From the NCBI GenBank assembly GCA_029880265.1, contig JAOUOT010000021.1, positions 1 through 45,286 on the forward strand: 45,286 nucleotides of DNA, in the 5' to 3' direction. Shown piece after piece: positions 16,943-25,163 of this stretch (positions are counted from its first letter, which is position 1; the number at the start of each line of letters is the position of its first letter). The notes beneath the pieces are model-generated. The model worked only from the letters and a program-made list of their open reading frames with translations, searched no databases and had not been told where the DNA came from. Made by a program: the position numbers and the translations under genes. Origin of the DNA: Spirochaetia bacterium (GTDB lineage: Bacteria > Spirochaetota > Leptospiria > Turneriellales > JAOUOS01).

Positions 16943-17758
16943 TTGAACTGCGATATTTGCAATATTAAAATCTTGGAACATTCAAAATCTGAGAATTTTA
17001 AATATTGCAATAAATGCGGGTTATTGTATAATAAAAAAGCTAAAAAAACGGTTTATAATGAAACTTATTTTAATGACGAATATGAAAATCAATACGGAAC
17101 ATCATACATTGACGATAAAAGCCAAATTCAAAAGAAAATGCTTGCAAGACTTAAGAAGGCAGAAAAATATATAGGCGCAAGTAAAAATCTTAAACTATTA
17201 GATATAGGTTCGGCTGCGGGTTTTTTTCTTGAAATAGGTCAAAAGAAAAATTATTCCGTTGAGGGTTGGGAAATTTCTTCTTTTATGGCAAAATATGCCA
17301 ATAAAAACGGATTAAAAACAAAATGCGGAGAAATACAAAAGCTTTATAAAAGCTGGCAAAAAGAAAAAAATAAAGCCTATGATATTGTTTCGGCTTTTTA
17401 TGTAATCGAACATATGAACAACCAAGATTTTTTATGGAAGATGTTTTCAAATATAATAAAACCAGAAGGATTATTGCTTTTGACCCTGCCTTCATATAAC
17501 GGGCCAATGTATCGGTTCCATTTTAAAAAATGGGAAAAAACGCATCCGAAAGACCATTTTGTCGATTATTCTAATAAGGTTTTAAAAAATATTTCCAAAA
17601 ATTACGGTTTCAAGCCGCTTTTTATCAAACCCGACAGTCTTCATCCCGAAAGGTTCCCTTTTCATAAACTATTTTCTTATTTTTACAAACGAATACAAAA
17701 TATTTTTTGTTTTTCAGATACGATTTATGCCGTATTTAAAAAATGCAATAATCGTTAA
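16943..17758 (+). CDS. Zinc-ribbon SAM-dependent methyltransferase
   Basis: Probable start is the TTG at 16943, because the frame then begins with a complete zinc ribbon: Cys3, Cys6, Cys22, Cys25 (CDIC and CNKC). The SAM-binding motif LLDIGSAAG lies at 85-93, followed by YDIVSAFYVIEHM and KPEGLLLLTLPSY, as in Methyltransf_23 enzymes. The layout, Cys cluster then methyltransferase, resembles sugar or polyketide C/O-methyltransferases. The 271-residue product is one base-range away from DAHP synthase (6 bp) and 8 bp from the HD gene. Nearby sugar-nucleotide-type genes make a sugar substrate reasonable, but this is inference. Confidence 0.75.
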   Translation: MNCDICNIKILEHSKSENFKYCNKCGLLYNKKAKKTVYNETYFNDEYENQYGTSYIDDKSQIQKKMLARLKKAEKYIGASKNLKLLDIGSAAGFFLEIGQKKNYSVEGWEISSFMAKYANKNGLKTKCGEIQKLYKSWQKEKNKAYDIVSAFYVIEHMNNQDFLWKMFSNIIKPEGLLLLTLPSYNGPMYRFHFKKWEKTHPKDHFVDYSNKVLKNISKNYGFKPLFIKPDSLHPERFPFHKLFSYFYKRIQNIFCFSDTIYAVFKKCNNR

Positions 17759-17766
17759 TATTATAT

Positions 17767-19068
17767 ATGTTAAAGCAATTGGAGAAAGATAATATCGCAT
17801 TTCTAGAAGATTTTCATGAGATTAAAGCAGAATTGTTTTATTATCTCTCAGACTTTCAAAAAAATATTTTTGAACTAGAAGAATTATATCTTAAGAACCT
17901 TTTAACATCTGATAAAGAACAAGATTTATATCCAAAGAATGAAAATTCAAATGAAATACCCGCTTCTGAACCTGAAATTCTGGAATTTTTTCTAAATGAA
18001 GATATTAAAAATTCTATATTAAAAAAGATTAGAAATACAAAAATTTCTGATAATAAATTTTTAATTGAAGCCTTTGGCTTTACAGATGAAAATCAACCTG
18101 AAAATATCGCTCTAAACTTTGAAGACAATATAATTGAAGAAGAATTAAACATAATCGACAATAAACTTCAAGTTTCAATCGAATCAGGTTTATCGTATCT
18201 TATTCAAAGCGCTTATATATTAAGCCGTTATCCGGCGATGGTTTCGTATCAAATAGACAAAGATTTTGAATCAAAATATTTTGATTTAAAGAGTTTTCAA
18301 TATAAAGATCTCGCTTATTTTCAAAAAATTCTGCTTTCCAGAAAACCGTCTTTGGGTCTTAAATTTTTAGAAGAGACAGGCGTATTAAAGTCGATTCTTC
18401 CTGAATTGACCGATTGTATTGGCGTTGAACAAAACCGCTTTCATTTTTTTGATGTTTTTCACCATTCAATTTTAGCCTGCGACGGCATTCAAAAACCCGA
18501 TTTGATTTTAAGATGGGCGGCATTATTGCACGATATCGGCAAAGTACAAACGCGAATGATTAAAGATAATAGCGAATCTTCTTTTCATAACCACGAATTT
18601 GTATCGGCTAAATTAACCGTAAGAATCATGAAGCGCATGAATATAGAAAAAGAAACGGGCATAAAAGTGAAATTTCTGGTTAGAAACCATATGTTTCACT
18701 ATACCAACGAATGGACTGACAAAGCAGTTAGACGATTTTTAAAAAGAGTTCCGCGAGAAAGTCTTGAAGATCTGATTACCTTAAGAATGGCCGATAGAAT
18801 AGCTACCGGCAAAAGAAACAATTTTCCCAGAGCGCTACAGAAACTTATAGAGCATATCGACGAAATTTATGCGGAAGAGCAAAAGATGAAAATAACCGAT
18901 TTGCAAATAAGCGGGCATGATTTAATAAAACTTGGGATTCAACCGGGGCCCAAAATGGGGAGTATATTGAAAAGTTTGTTAAATGAAGTCAAAGACGAGA
19001 ATATTGATAATGAAAAAGATTTATTACTGAAGAAGGCCCAGAGACTCTTAATAGATGACCAGGAATAA
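17767..19068 (+). CDS. HD-domain protein related to CCA-adding enzyme, lacking the nucleotidyltransferase domain
   Basis: A 433-residue protein. Residues about 185-410 match the RNA-binding/HD half of class II CCA-adding enzymes/PcnB: PSLGLKFLEETGVLKSILPEL, HHSILACDGI (His232/233), WAALLHDIGK (HD at 255-256), NHEFVSAKLT, VRNHM, and a C-terminal ISGHDLIKLGIQPGPKMGSIL. The N-terminal region has no GGxVRD or DxD nucleotidyltransferase signature; it is acidic and helical instead. So it should not add CCA, and is more likely an HD phosphohydrolase or RNA-binding protein. It overlaps murG by 14 bp, suggesting coupled expression. Confidence 0.75.
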   Translation: MLKQLEKDNIAFLEDFHEIKAELFYYLSDFQKNIFELEELYLKNLLTSDKEQDLYPKNENSNEIPASEPEILEFFLNEDIKNSILKKIRNTKISDNKFLIEAFGFTDENQPENIALNFEDNIIEEELNIIDNKLQVSIESGLSYLIQSAYILSRYPAMVSYQIDKDFESKYFDLKSFQYKDLAYFQKILLSRKPSLGLKFLEETGVLKSILPELTDCIGVEQNRFHFFDVFHHSILACDGIQKPDLILRWAALLHDIGKVQTRMIKDNSESSFHNHEFVSAKLTVRIMKRMNIEKETGIKVKFLVRNHMFHYTNEWTDKAVRRFLKRVPRESLEDLITLRMADRIATGKRNNFPRALQKLIEHIDEIYAEEQKMKITDLQISGHDLIKLGIQPGPKMGSILKSLLNEVKDENIDNEKDLLLKKAQRLLIDDQE

Positions 19069-20140
19069 AAAATCTGAAAAAACAATATGGATTGCCGCGG
19101 GGGGTACCGGCGGGCATATCTCTCCTGCGGTATCCCTCTCTGAAAAATTTATTTCAAAAGACTGGCAGGTCATTTTTTTTACATTGCAAAAAGATTTAGA
19201 TTATCCCGATATTCGAGATTTAAATAACAATAAAAAAATTGAATTTGTGGCCTATCCGGCGCCAAAGCTTCCAAAAGGAATAAAAAGCCTTATAATGTTT
19301 ATAAAAAAAATGATATCTTGTCAAAGAATATTAAATCAATGGAAAACATTGTATCCCCCCCGGTTTGTTTTAGGTTTAGGCGGTTATCCTTCGTTTCCTC
19401 TGTTGTTTTGGGCCAAAAGAAAAAAACTGCCTTATTTCTTAGCCGAACAAAACGCCGTTTACGGTCGCATTACAAAATTGATGAAAAAAGGAGCAAAGCT
19501 TTTATTTTTATCTTTTCCGAAAGAAAACCTGCAAGTAAACGAAATTGTGACGGGAAATCCTATTCGAAAAATATTTAAAAAATATAAAATCAAAAAAGCA
19601 AGCCCTAAAAAAAGCGATATAAAGAAAATATTAATGATTGGGGGAAGTCAGGGCGCCAAAGACATGAACCGGTTATTTTTAGAAATAATAAAAGACCCTT
19701 TTTTTGATAAATTTCTCATAACCATATCGACAGGGCAAAAAGAATATTCACAACTTGCGAAATATTCTTCAAAAAACCGTATTATTTTTGATTTTATCGT
19801 AGACATGCCCAATGAACTGCAGAAAAATAACTTGATTATATCAAGGGCCGGCAGCGGTTCTGTTTTTGAGATATTGTGGGCAAAGAAACCGGCTGTTTTC
19901 TTGCCGTATCCTTTTGCCGTTTATAATCATCAAAAAGAAAACGCTTTAGCGATTAAAAAAGAAGGTTTGGCCGAATGTATTGATTTACATCCTTTTGATT
20001 CTATATATGCTAAAGAACAAATAAAAACCCTCATTGAAAGTAAAAAACTTTTTGATATGGCTGAAAAATTAGAAAATCATATCTTTTCGCTTGAAGCCGA
20101 AGAAATCATTTTTTCAGAAATTGATAAACTTAGTACATAG
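19055..20140 (+). CDS. murG: MurG, UDP-GlcNAc:lipid I N-acetylglucosaminyltransferase
   Basis: MurG makes lipid II on the cytoplasmic face of the inner membrane. Signatures: AAGGTGGHISPAVSL (about 14-28), LGLGGYPSFPLL, AEQNAVYGRITKLM, VTGNPIRKI, IGGSQGAKDMN, ISRAGSGSVFEI (about 265), PAVFLPYPFAVYNHQKENA, all in the expected GT-B order. At 361 residues the length is standard. It begins within the last 14 bp of the HD gene. Other mur/fts genes are absent, so it is detached from a division cluster. Confidence 0.95.
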   Translation: MTRNKKSEKTIWIAAGGTGGHISPAVSLSEKFISKDWQVIFFTLQKDLDYPDIRDLNNNKKIEFVAYPAPKLPKGIKSLIMFIKKMISCQRILNQWKTLYPPRFVLGLGGYPSFPLLFWAKRKKLPYFLAEQNAVYGRITKLMKKGAKLLFLSFPKENLQVNEIVTGNPIRKIFKKYKIKKASPKKSDIKKILMIGGSQGAKDMNRLFLEIIKDPFFDKFLITISTGQKEYSQLAKYSSKNRIIFDFIVDMPNELQKNNLIISRAGSGSVFEILWAKKPAVFLPYPFAVYNHQKENALAIKKEGLAECIDLHPFDSIYAKEQIKTLIESKKLFDMAEKLENHIFSLEAEEIIFSEIDKLST

Positions 20141-20216
20141 TTTTTTTTATTGAATTTCATCATGTTGTCGTAGTAAAAATGTTTACATACTAAAAGCCGA
20201 TGCTTACTTGCCCATA

Positions 20217-21161
20217 ATGAAAAAAATATTTTTAATATATATTTTGGTTTCAATAATACCGGTATATTCTCAAACCATCAATAAAGTTGTCGCCGTCATA
20301 GGCAATAAACCTGTTACAAATTATGATCTTGATAAACAAGTAAATCTTTTCAGAGAAAAGTTAAAAAAAAATAAAAAAATAAAAATCAATAAAAAACTGG
20401 AACATGCCGCGTTAGATAATTTAATAGAAAAAGAAATTATAAATTATCTTGGCGAAAAAGAATCTATTCGTATCGGTTCAGAAAAAATCGACGAAGTTAT
20501 AAAAAATCAAATGGAAGCTCAGGGAATTCAAAATGAATCAGATCTTGACAATATATTAAAAAAGACCGAAGGCGTCTCGCTAACGGAATATAAAAAAGAA
20601 CTGGCCTTTGAGTTAAAAAAACAAAAGATAATTCAAATTAAACTTCATGTAACGCTGCCGACTTCTCAGCAGATACAAGATTGGTATACAAAAAATAAAA
20701 AATCTATTGGCGAAAAAGTATTATTGAGGGTTATAACAAAAGAATATAAAAAAGGAGACGTAAAAGACGAGCTAAGAGCGAATAAAGAAATAAACAAGGC
20801 CAGAAAAGAAGCCTTAAAAGACTTTGACAAAACCGCTAAAAAATATTCTGATCACCCTTCAAAAAATAACGGGGGTCTTTTAAATTGGATTGCGCTTGGC
20901 GATATCGCCCGTTCAGATCGTGTACTGGCGGGGGCCGCTAATAACACAAAAAAAGGACAGGTTTCGCAGGTTTTTGTCGGCTCTAGCGGATATTATATTA
21001 TTAAAATTGAAGATAAGAAAGATATTTCTTTAGAAGAAGCTTATGATTTAATTCGGTCTGTATTATACCAGGAAAATATGCTAAAAGACTATGAAAAATG
21101 GATCATACAACAGAGAAAGAATATTGCCGTTAAAATCTTTCTTGACGATTACCGCGAATAA
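20217..21161 (+). CDS. SurA-like periplasmic peptidyl-prolyl isomerase
   Basis: The ATG at 20217 gives a good signal peptide (MKKIFLIYILVSIIPVYS), so the product is exported. The N-terminal chaperone region includes NKVVAVIGNKPVTNYDLDKQV and LEHAALDNLIEKEIINYLG, typical of SurA. A PpiC rotamase region follows at about 160-270 (KVLLRVITKEY, KYSDHPSKNNGGLLNWIALG, GQVSQVFVGSSGYYIIKIEDKK). One parvulin domain is present, versus two in E. coli SurA. The likely job is folding outer-membrane or periplasmic proteins. It follows murG by 76 bp and precedes the SPASM gene by 5 bp. Confidence 0.85.
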   Translation: MKKIFLIYILVSIIPVYSQTINKVVAVIGNKPVTNYDLDKQVNLFREKLKKNKKIKINKKLEHAALDNLIEKEIINYLGEKESIRIGSEKIDEVIKNQMEAQGIQNESDLDNILKKTEGVSLTEYKKELAFELKKQKIIQIKLHVTLPTSQQIQDWYTKNKKSIGEKVLLRVITKEYKKGDVKDELRANKEINKARKEALKDFDKTAKKYSDHPSKNNGGLLNWIALGDIARSDRVLAGAANNTKKGQVSQVFVGSSGYYIIKIEDKKDISLEEAYDLIRSVLYQENMLKDYEKWIIQQRKNIAVKIFLDDYRE

Positions 21162-21166
21162 GCATA

Positions 21167-22762
21167 ATGCCTGATAATAGCTTAAAAGAACAATATAACA
21201 ACGAAGAACTGGCTTTTCTCGTTTACTTAAACGCCCATACATGCGATTTTATTTTAGATATTTTTGAAAATAAAAATTCTTTTTGCTCTGTCGAAAATTT
21301 TCTATATTTAACGGATATTTTCATTAATAAATTCAATGGATCTAAAAATCTTATTTTTCTCGCATGCGCCAAAGAAACGCCTCTTTTTAAGCGTCTTGTG
21401 CAATCTGAATCAAATATTAAAATAACCGATTATAAACATGAACTAGGTCTCATTAAAGATATATTCGAGAAAAACAATAAGGTTAAATATGTGGCTTTTT
21501 TTGAAGGTATCAATCCCCTCTTTGACTTAAGTTATTCGGCCAGACTTTTTAACGCGCAAAAGCTATATGACGCCGATTACGCGTATTTTGAAAATATTCC
21601 TTCGGGAATTTCGCCCGTTTTTTTTGGCAAAACCATACTAGAGCAGTTTTCTATTGAAGATGAAAATGGTTTCATACCCGACGATTTACCTGTTCCTTTA
21701 AAAACGTATATTGAAAAAAATCTGAATAAATTTCACGCTGAAATAGATTTTATAGAACCCGACCTTAGAATGCTTAGACTTGATTTCTCATGCGCCAATA
21801 GTCGTTCTTTCATAAAAACATCGGCTTTAGCAAAAGAGATAAAGAATATCGAGAAACCTTTTGACGAAATAGAAAATATTTTATCGGCAAAACCTTCTAT
21901 CTTGTTTAACCTTCCCTCATATTTAGAAGTGGAGCTTACAACAAAATGCCAATACAACTGTACATTTTGCCCCAGACAAATAAAAAAACCCGCTGACATA
22001 AGCATGACAGAAGAAAATTTTGAAAGTATTCTTGATTTTTTTTCAGAAAGCATGAATGATACGTCAATATGCTTAGGAGGCTTAGGCGAACCCCTGGAAC
22101 ATGAAAATATTGAAATATTCTTAAATAATCTTTTCGATAACGAAAAAGTAAAATATATAATACTTGAAACAAACGGTCTGTATCTTGATAAGATTTTTTC
22201 GCTTTTAGAACACAAAAATATACATAAATTTAGAATTCTGATAAATTATAACGGCATTTCAAATTACGAGAGCATTCACGGAACCGAAATTGAAAATAAA
22301 AATAAAGTTAATGAAAACCTTAAAAACTTAACAGAAATATTCAAAAATAATGATTATGATTTTAAAGAAAAAGTATACATTCAAACTTTAAAAATTATTG
22401 ATAATGAAAATGATATAGACGAGATTTTTGAATTATGCGAATCGTTAGGCATATCATTTCTTCTGCAGAAATACAACAGCTATATTCATAAAATGCCCGA
22501 AAAAAGAGTTTCAGATATGACGCCTTTAGAAAGAAGTCCTTGCTGGCATTTGCGAAGAGATATGTTTATTCGGGCCGACGGCGCGGTTTCTTTGTGTAAA
22601 CAAGACATTGAGAATAACGTTATTTTAGGAAATATCTCCAAAGAAAGTGTCTTAGAAATACGTAAAAAAGCCTCTTCTTATTGGGAAAAAAATTTTGTGG
22701 GCGGCTTTGAAGAAATTCCCGATTGTAATAAATGTGACGAATATTTTACCTTCAACCTGTAA
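21167..22762 (+). CDS. Radical SAM/SPASM protein with degenerate cytidylyltransferase-like N-terminus (spiro-SPASM-like)
   Basis: A 531-residue fusion. Residues 1-240 align in order with the SpsF-like cytidylyltransferase encoded just downstream: FFEGINPLFD versus RITGDNPFID, DADYAYFENIPSGISPVFF versus KADYSYTQNMPLGMGCEAF, NLNKFHAEIDFIEPDLRMLRLDF versus NSEKFRIAPLKMYKTNYAEI. The CTP-binding QARxxSxRLPxK motif is missing. Residues 250-440 are radical SAM, with the cluster CQYNCTFC at 261-268. The C-terminus (about 455-531) is a SPASM domain with Cys in SPCWHLRRD, LCKQDI and CNKCDEYF. SPASM enzymes often modify peptides or proteins, or act as dehydrogenases or transferases. A substrate linked to a nucleotide-sugar pathway is inferred from the neighbours. 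The gene overlaps the SpsF-like gene. Confidence 0.8.
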   Translation: MPDNSLKEQYNNEELAFLVYLNAHTCDFILDIFENKNSFCSVENFLYLTDIFINKFNGSKNLIFLACAKETPLFKRLVQSESNIKITDYKHELGLIKDIFEKNNKVKYVAFFEGINPLFDLSYSARLFNAQKLYDADYAYFENIPSGISPVFFGKTILEQFSIEDENGFIPDDLPVPLKTYIEKNLNKFHAEIDFIEPDLRMLRLDFSCANSRSFIKTSALAKEIKNIEKPFDEIENILSAKPSILFNLPSYLEVELTTKCQYNCTFCPRQIKKPADISMTEENFESILDFFSESMNDTSICLGGLGEPLEHENIEIFLNNLFDNEKVKYIILETNGLYLDKIFSLLEHKNIHKFRILINYNGISNYESIHGTEIENKNKVNENLKNLTEIFKNNDYDFKEKVYIQTLKIIDNENDIDEIFELCESLGISFLLQKYNSYIHKMPEKRVSDMTPLERSPCWHLRRDMFIRADGAVSLCKQDIENNVILGNISKESVLEIRKKASSYWEKNFVGGFEEIPDCNKCDEYFTFNL

Positions 22763-23503
22763 AGAAAATCCTTTTTATTTTATTATACAAGCCAGATTGT
22801 CGTCGAAACGACTTCCTGAAAAAGTTCTAAAGAATATCGGCTCTCAAAATCTGCTCGATCATATTATTTATCGATTAACAAGATTGCAGATAAGAAAAAT
22901 ATCATTGCTGCTATTCCTTATGGCGACGATAAATTAGAAAAGTATTTTATAGAAAATGAAATACAAACCGTAAACGGCGATAATAAGAATGTTCTTTCAA
23001 GGTTTTTACTGGCGTCGCAAAAAATACCCGATAGTAGTTACATATTTCGCATAACGGGAGATAATCCGTTTATTGATATAAACGCCATAAACTTATTATA
23101 TAAACACCTATTAATAAAAAAGGCTGATTATTCTTATACTCAAAATATGCCCCTGGGAATGGGGTGCGAAGCTTTTAAGAAAAAAGCGTTAATGAATTTA
23201 AATAATGAAATATTGCTTCCTCATCATAAAGAACATGTTACAATTTATTTTAGAGAGAACTCTGAGAAATTCCGTATAGCGCCTTTAAAAATGTATAAAA
23301 CAAATTACGCAGAAATAATCAGAATGACTGTTGATCAAAATGAAGATTTAAAAATGGCTGAAAAAACATATGAATATTTCCAAAAACAAAACCTTCCCCG
23401 CTTTGGCGCCTCTGAAGTTATCGAATTGTTTAACACAAATCGGGAATTTTTCAATTGGAATAATCATATAAGTCAAAATTCTGCTCTTGTTTATGAAAAA
23501 TAA
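22734..23503 (+). pseudogene. SpsF-like cytidylyltransferase gene with single frameshift
   Basis: The first part (probable GTG start 22734, uncertain) encodes FIIQARLSSKRLPEKVLKNIG, the CTP-binding signature of the SpsF/NeuA-like cytidylyltransferase family, then breaks near 22879-22884. One extra A there restores KIADKKNIIAAIPYGDDKLE, RITGDNPFID, QNMPLGMGCEAF and a normal C-terminus to 23503. These enzymes activate acidic or other sugars as CMP-sugars for surface or flagellin glycans. All catalytic-region motifs survive apart from the frame break, so this is either a young mutation or an assembly error. It overlaps the SPASM gene at the 5' end and the PseG-like gene by 11 bp at the 3' end. 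Confidence 0.75.
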
Positions 23504-24173
23504 AACAAAATCTGTTCTTATCATTACGGCTAACCCTCATGAACAAGGATGGGGACATTTAGCAAGAATGAAAATCTTATCGAGAGAATTAAATAAAAAC
23601 AATATCCACAGTGATTTGATAACTTCAGATAATATAACGTCTTTAAATAGTTTTTTAAACTGCGATCTGGTTATTTTAGACGATAGAGATTCTGCTTTTC
23701 CTGAGCAATATTTGTTAAAGAAAAAGATTGCAATTGATAATCGCGGAATCGGCAGGTCGCAGGCCGATTTCATATGGGATACGCTCCCCCATTTTTCAAT
23801 GTCTGGCGAAGAGTTTTTACTGTGCCTTGATAAGATTCTCTTGCATCCGAAAATCAGCAAGCTTCAATCAAAATCGGTTTTCGCCAGAATAAATAAGATC
23901 GAAAAAACAAAAAATCAATATGATAAAAATAAATTATCTCATGAACAGTTTATAGAAGAAATAATAAAATCTACGATAATTGAATGTTACTTTGGACAAA
24001 CCTTGTTCGAGTCTATTTATCTTGGCAAAGAAATCAGGTTATACGATATCGGCGATTATCATAAGAAGCTTTCAAACTGGTTTTTAAAAAAATGGAACTC
24101 TCTTTCAAATGAAAAAAAATTAATCGATGGAAAAGGTCTTAAACGACTGGTCGATTTTATAATCAATATTTAG
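23493..24173 (+). CDS. PseG-like nucleotide-sugar hydrolase/glycosyltransferase-fold protein
   Basis: ATG 23493 overlaps the previous gene by 11 bp. The N-terminal half resembles PseG/SpsG, the GT-B-fold hydrolases that release UDP in pseudaminic acid synthesis: GWGHLARMKILSREL (Gly-His loop), CDLVILDDRD, KKKIAIDNRG. PseG family members are about 280-350 residues; this one is 227 and has an atypical C-terminal half (ECYFGQTLFESIYLG). It may therefore be a shortened or divergent relative. It ends the plus-strand run, with its stop inside the hairpin at 24161-24186. A role with the SpsF-like and SPASM proteins is inferred from overlap and order. Confidence 0.6.
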   Translation: MKNKTKSVLIITANPHEQGWGHLARMKILSRELNKNNIHSDLITSDNITSLNSFLNCDLVILDDRDSAFPEQYLLKKKIAIDNRGIGRSQADFIWDTLPHFSMSGEEFLLCLDKILLHPKISKLQSKSVFARINKIEKTKNQYDKNKLSHEQFIEEIIKSTIIECYFGQTLFESIYLGKEIRLYDIGDYHKKLSNWFLKKWNSLSNEKKLIDGKGLKRLVDFIINI

Positions 24174-24186
24174 TAAAATATTGATT
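24161..24186. terminator. Hairpin between convergent genes (bidirectional terminator)
   Basis: AATCAATATTT (24161-24171) and AAATATTGATT (24176-24186) form a perfect 11-bp stem with a 4-base loop, followed by ATTTTATTT on the plus strand. It includes the stop of the PseG-like gene and lies 3 bp from the glyQ stop, so it probably ends both convergent transcripts. Confidence 0.65.
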
Positions 24187-24189
24187 ATT

Positions 24190-25065
24190 TTATTTCTTTA
24201 ACAAAGGGAAACCCTGCTCTTCTCTTATTTGAACATATCTTAAGGCTATTTGTTTGGCTAAATTTCTTACGCGGGCTATATAATGAACTCTTTCGGCTGC
24301 AGAGATAGCCGATCTGGCGTCTAAAAGGTTGAATGCATGACTGCATTTTAATAAATAATCATAAGATGGCAGCACAATCTTTTGCTCGTGACTTAATATA
24401 TTTTTTGCTTCTTCTTCATAATCATTAAACCATTGAAAAAGCTTTTTAGTATCGGCTATTTTAAAATTATAATGCGAAAACTCATATTCTGTTTGCTTGT
24501 GTATGTCGCCGTATTTGGTATCTTTGTTCCACATTAAGTCGTAAACATTTTCGACATTTTGAAGATACATGGCAAGTCTTTCAAGACCGTAAGTCAATTC
24601 GACCGTAACCGGTTTTAAAGAGATAGAACCGCAGGTTTGAAAATAGGTAAATTGGGTAACTTCCATTCCGTTAAGCCAGACTTCCCAGCCCAGACCGCTT
24701 GCGCCTAAAGTTGGCGACTCCCAATCGTCTTCAACAAATCTTATATCATGTTTTTCAAGATTAAATCCCAACGCTTTTAATGAACCTATATAAATTTCCT
24801 GAGAATTGGGCGGCGAAGGCTTTAATATTGTCTGATACTGATAATAATGTTGAAGCCTGTTTGGATTCTCGCCGTATCGACCGTCGGTAGGTCTTCGAGA
24901 AGGCTCTACATAGGCGGCGTTATAGGGTTCAGGACCCAATACTTTTAAGAATGTATGAGGGTTAAAAGTGCCCGCTCCCGCTTCTAAGTCATACCCCTGC
25001 ACTATAAGGCAATTATTATCTGCCCAGTATTGATTTAGCGTTTTTATGATATCTTGAAAATACAT
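24190..25065 (-). CDS. glyQ: Glycyl-tRNA synthetase alpha subunit
   Basis: The alpha subunit of the bacterial tetrameric GlyRS, carrying the class II catalytic core. Motifs: [82 protein letters not shown] (given here in pieces of the same region), and [16 protein letters not shown]. Length 291 is standard. No glyS (beta subunit) is adjacent, although glyQ-glyS is the usual order, so beta must lie elsewhere. Tail-to-tail with the PseG-like gene; the upstream gene on this strand is a membrane protein 98 bp away. Confidence 0.95.
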   Translation of the reverse strand: MYFQDIIKTLNQYWADNNCLIVQGYDLEAGAGTFNPHTFLKVLGPEPYNAAYVEPSRRPTDGRYGENPNRLQHYYQYQTILKPSPPNSQEIYIGSLKALGFNLEKHDIRFVEDDWESPTLGASGLGWEVWLNGMEVTQFTYFQTCGSISLKPVTVELTYGLERLAMYLQNVENVYDLMWNKDTKYGDIHKQTEYEFSHYNFKIADTKKLFQWFNDYEEEAKNILSHEQKIVLPSYDYLLKCSHAFNLLDARSAISAAERVHYIARVRNLAKQIALRYVQIREEQGFPLLKK

Positions 25066-25163
25066 TTTCTTTTACCAATACATCTTCTTTTTAATGTCAT
25101 ATTCATATTTTGACTCTGATTATCAATCAGTATAACCGATACATTGGCATATTTCCAGTCATT

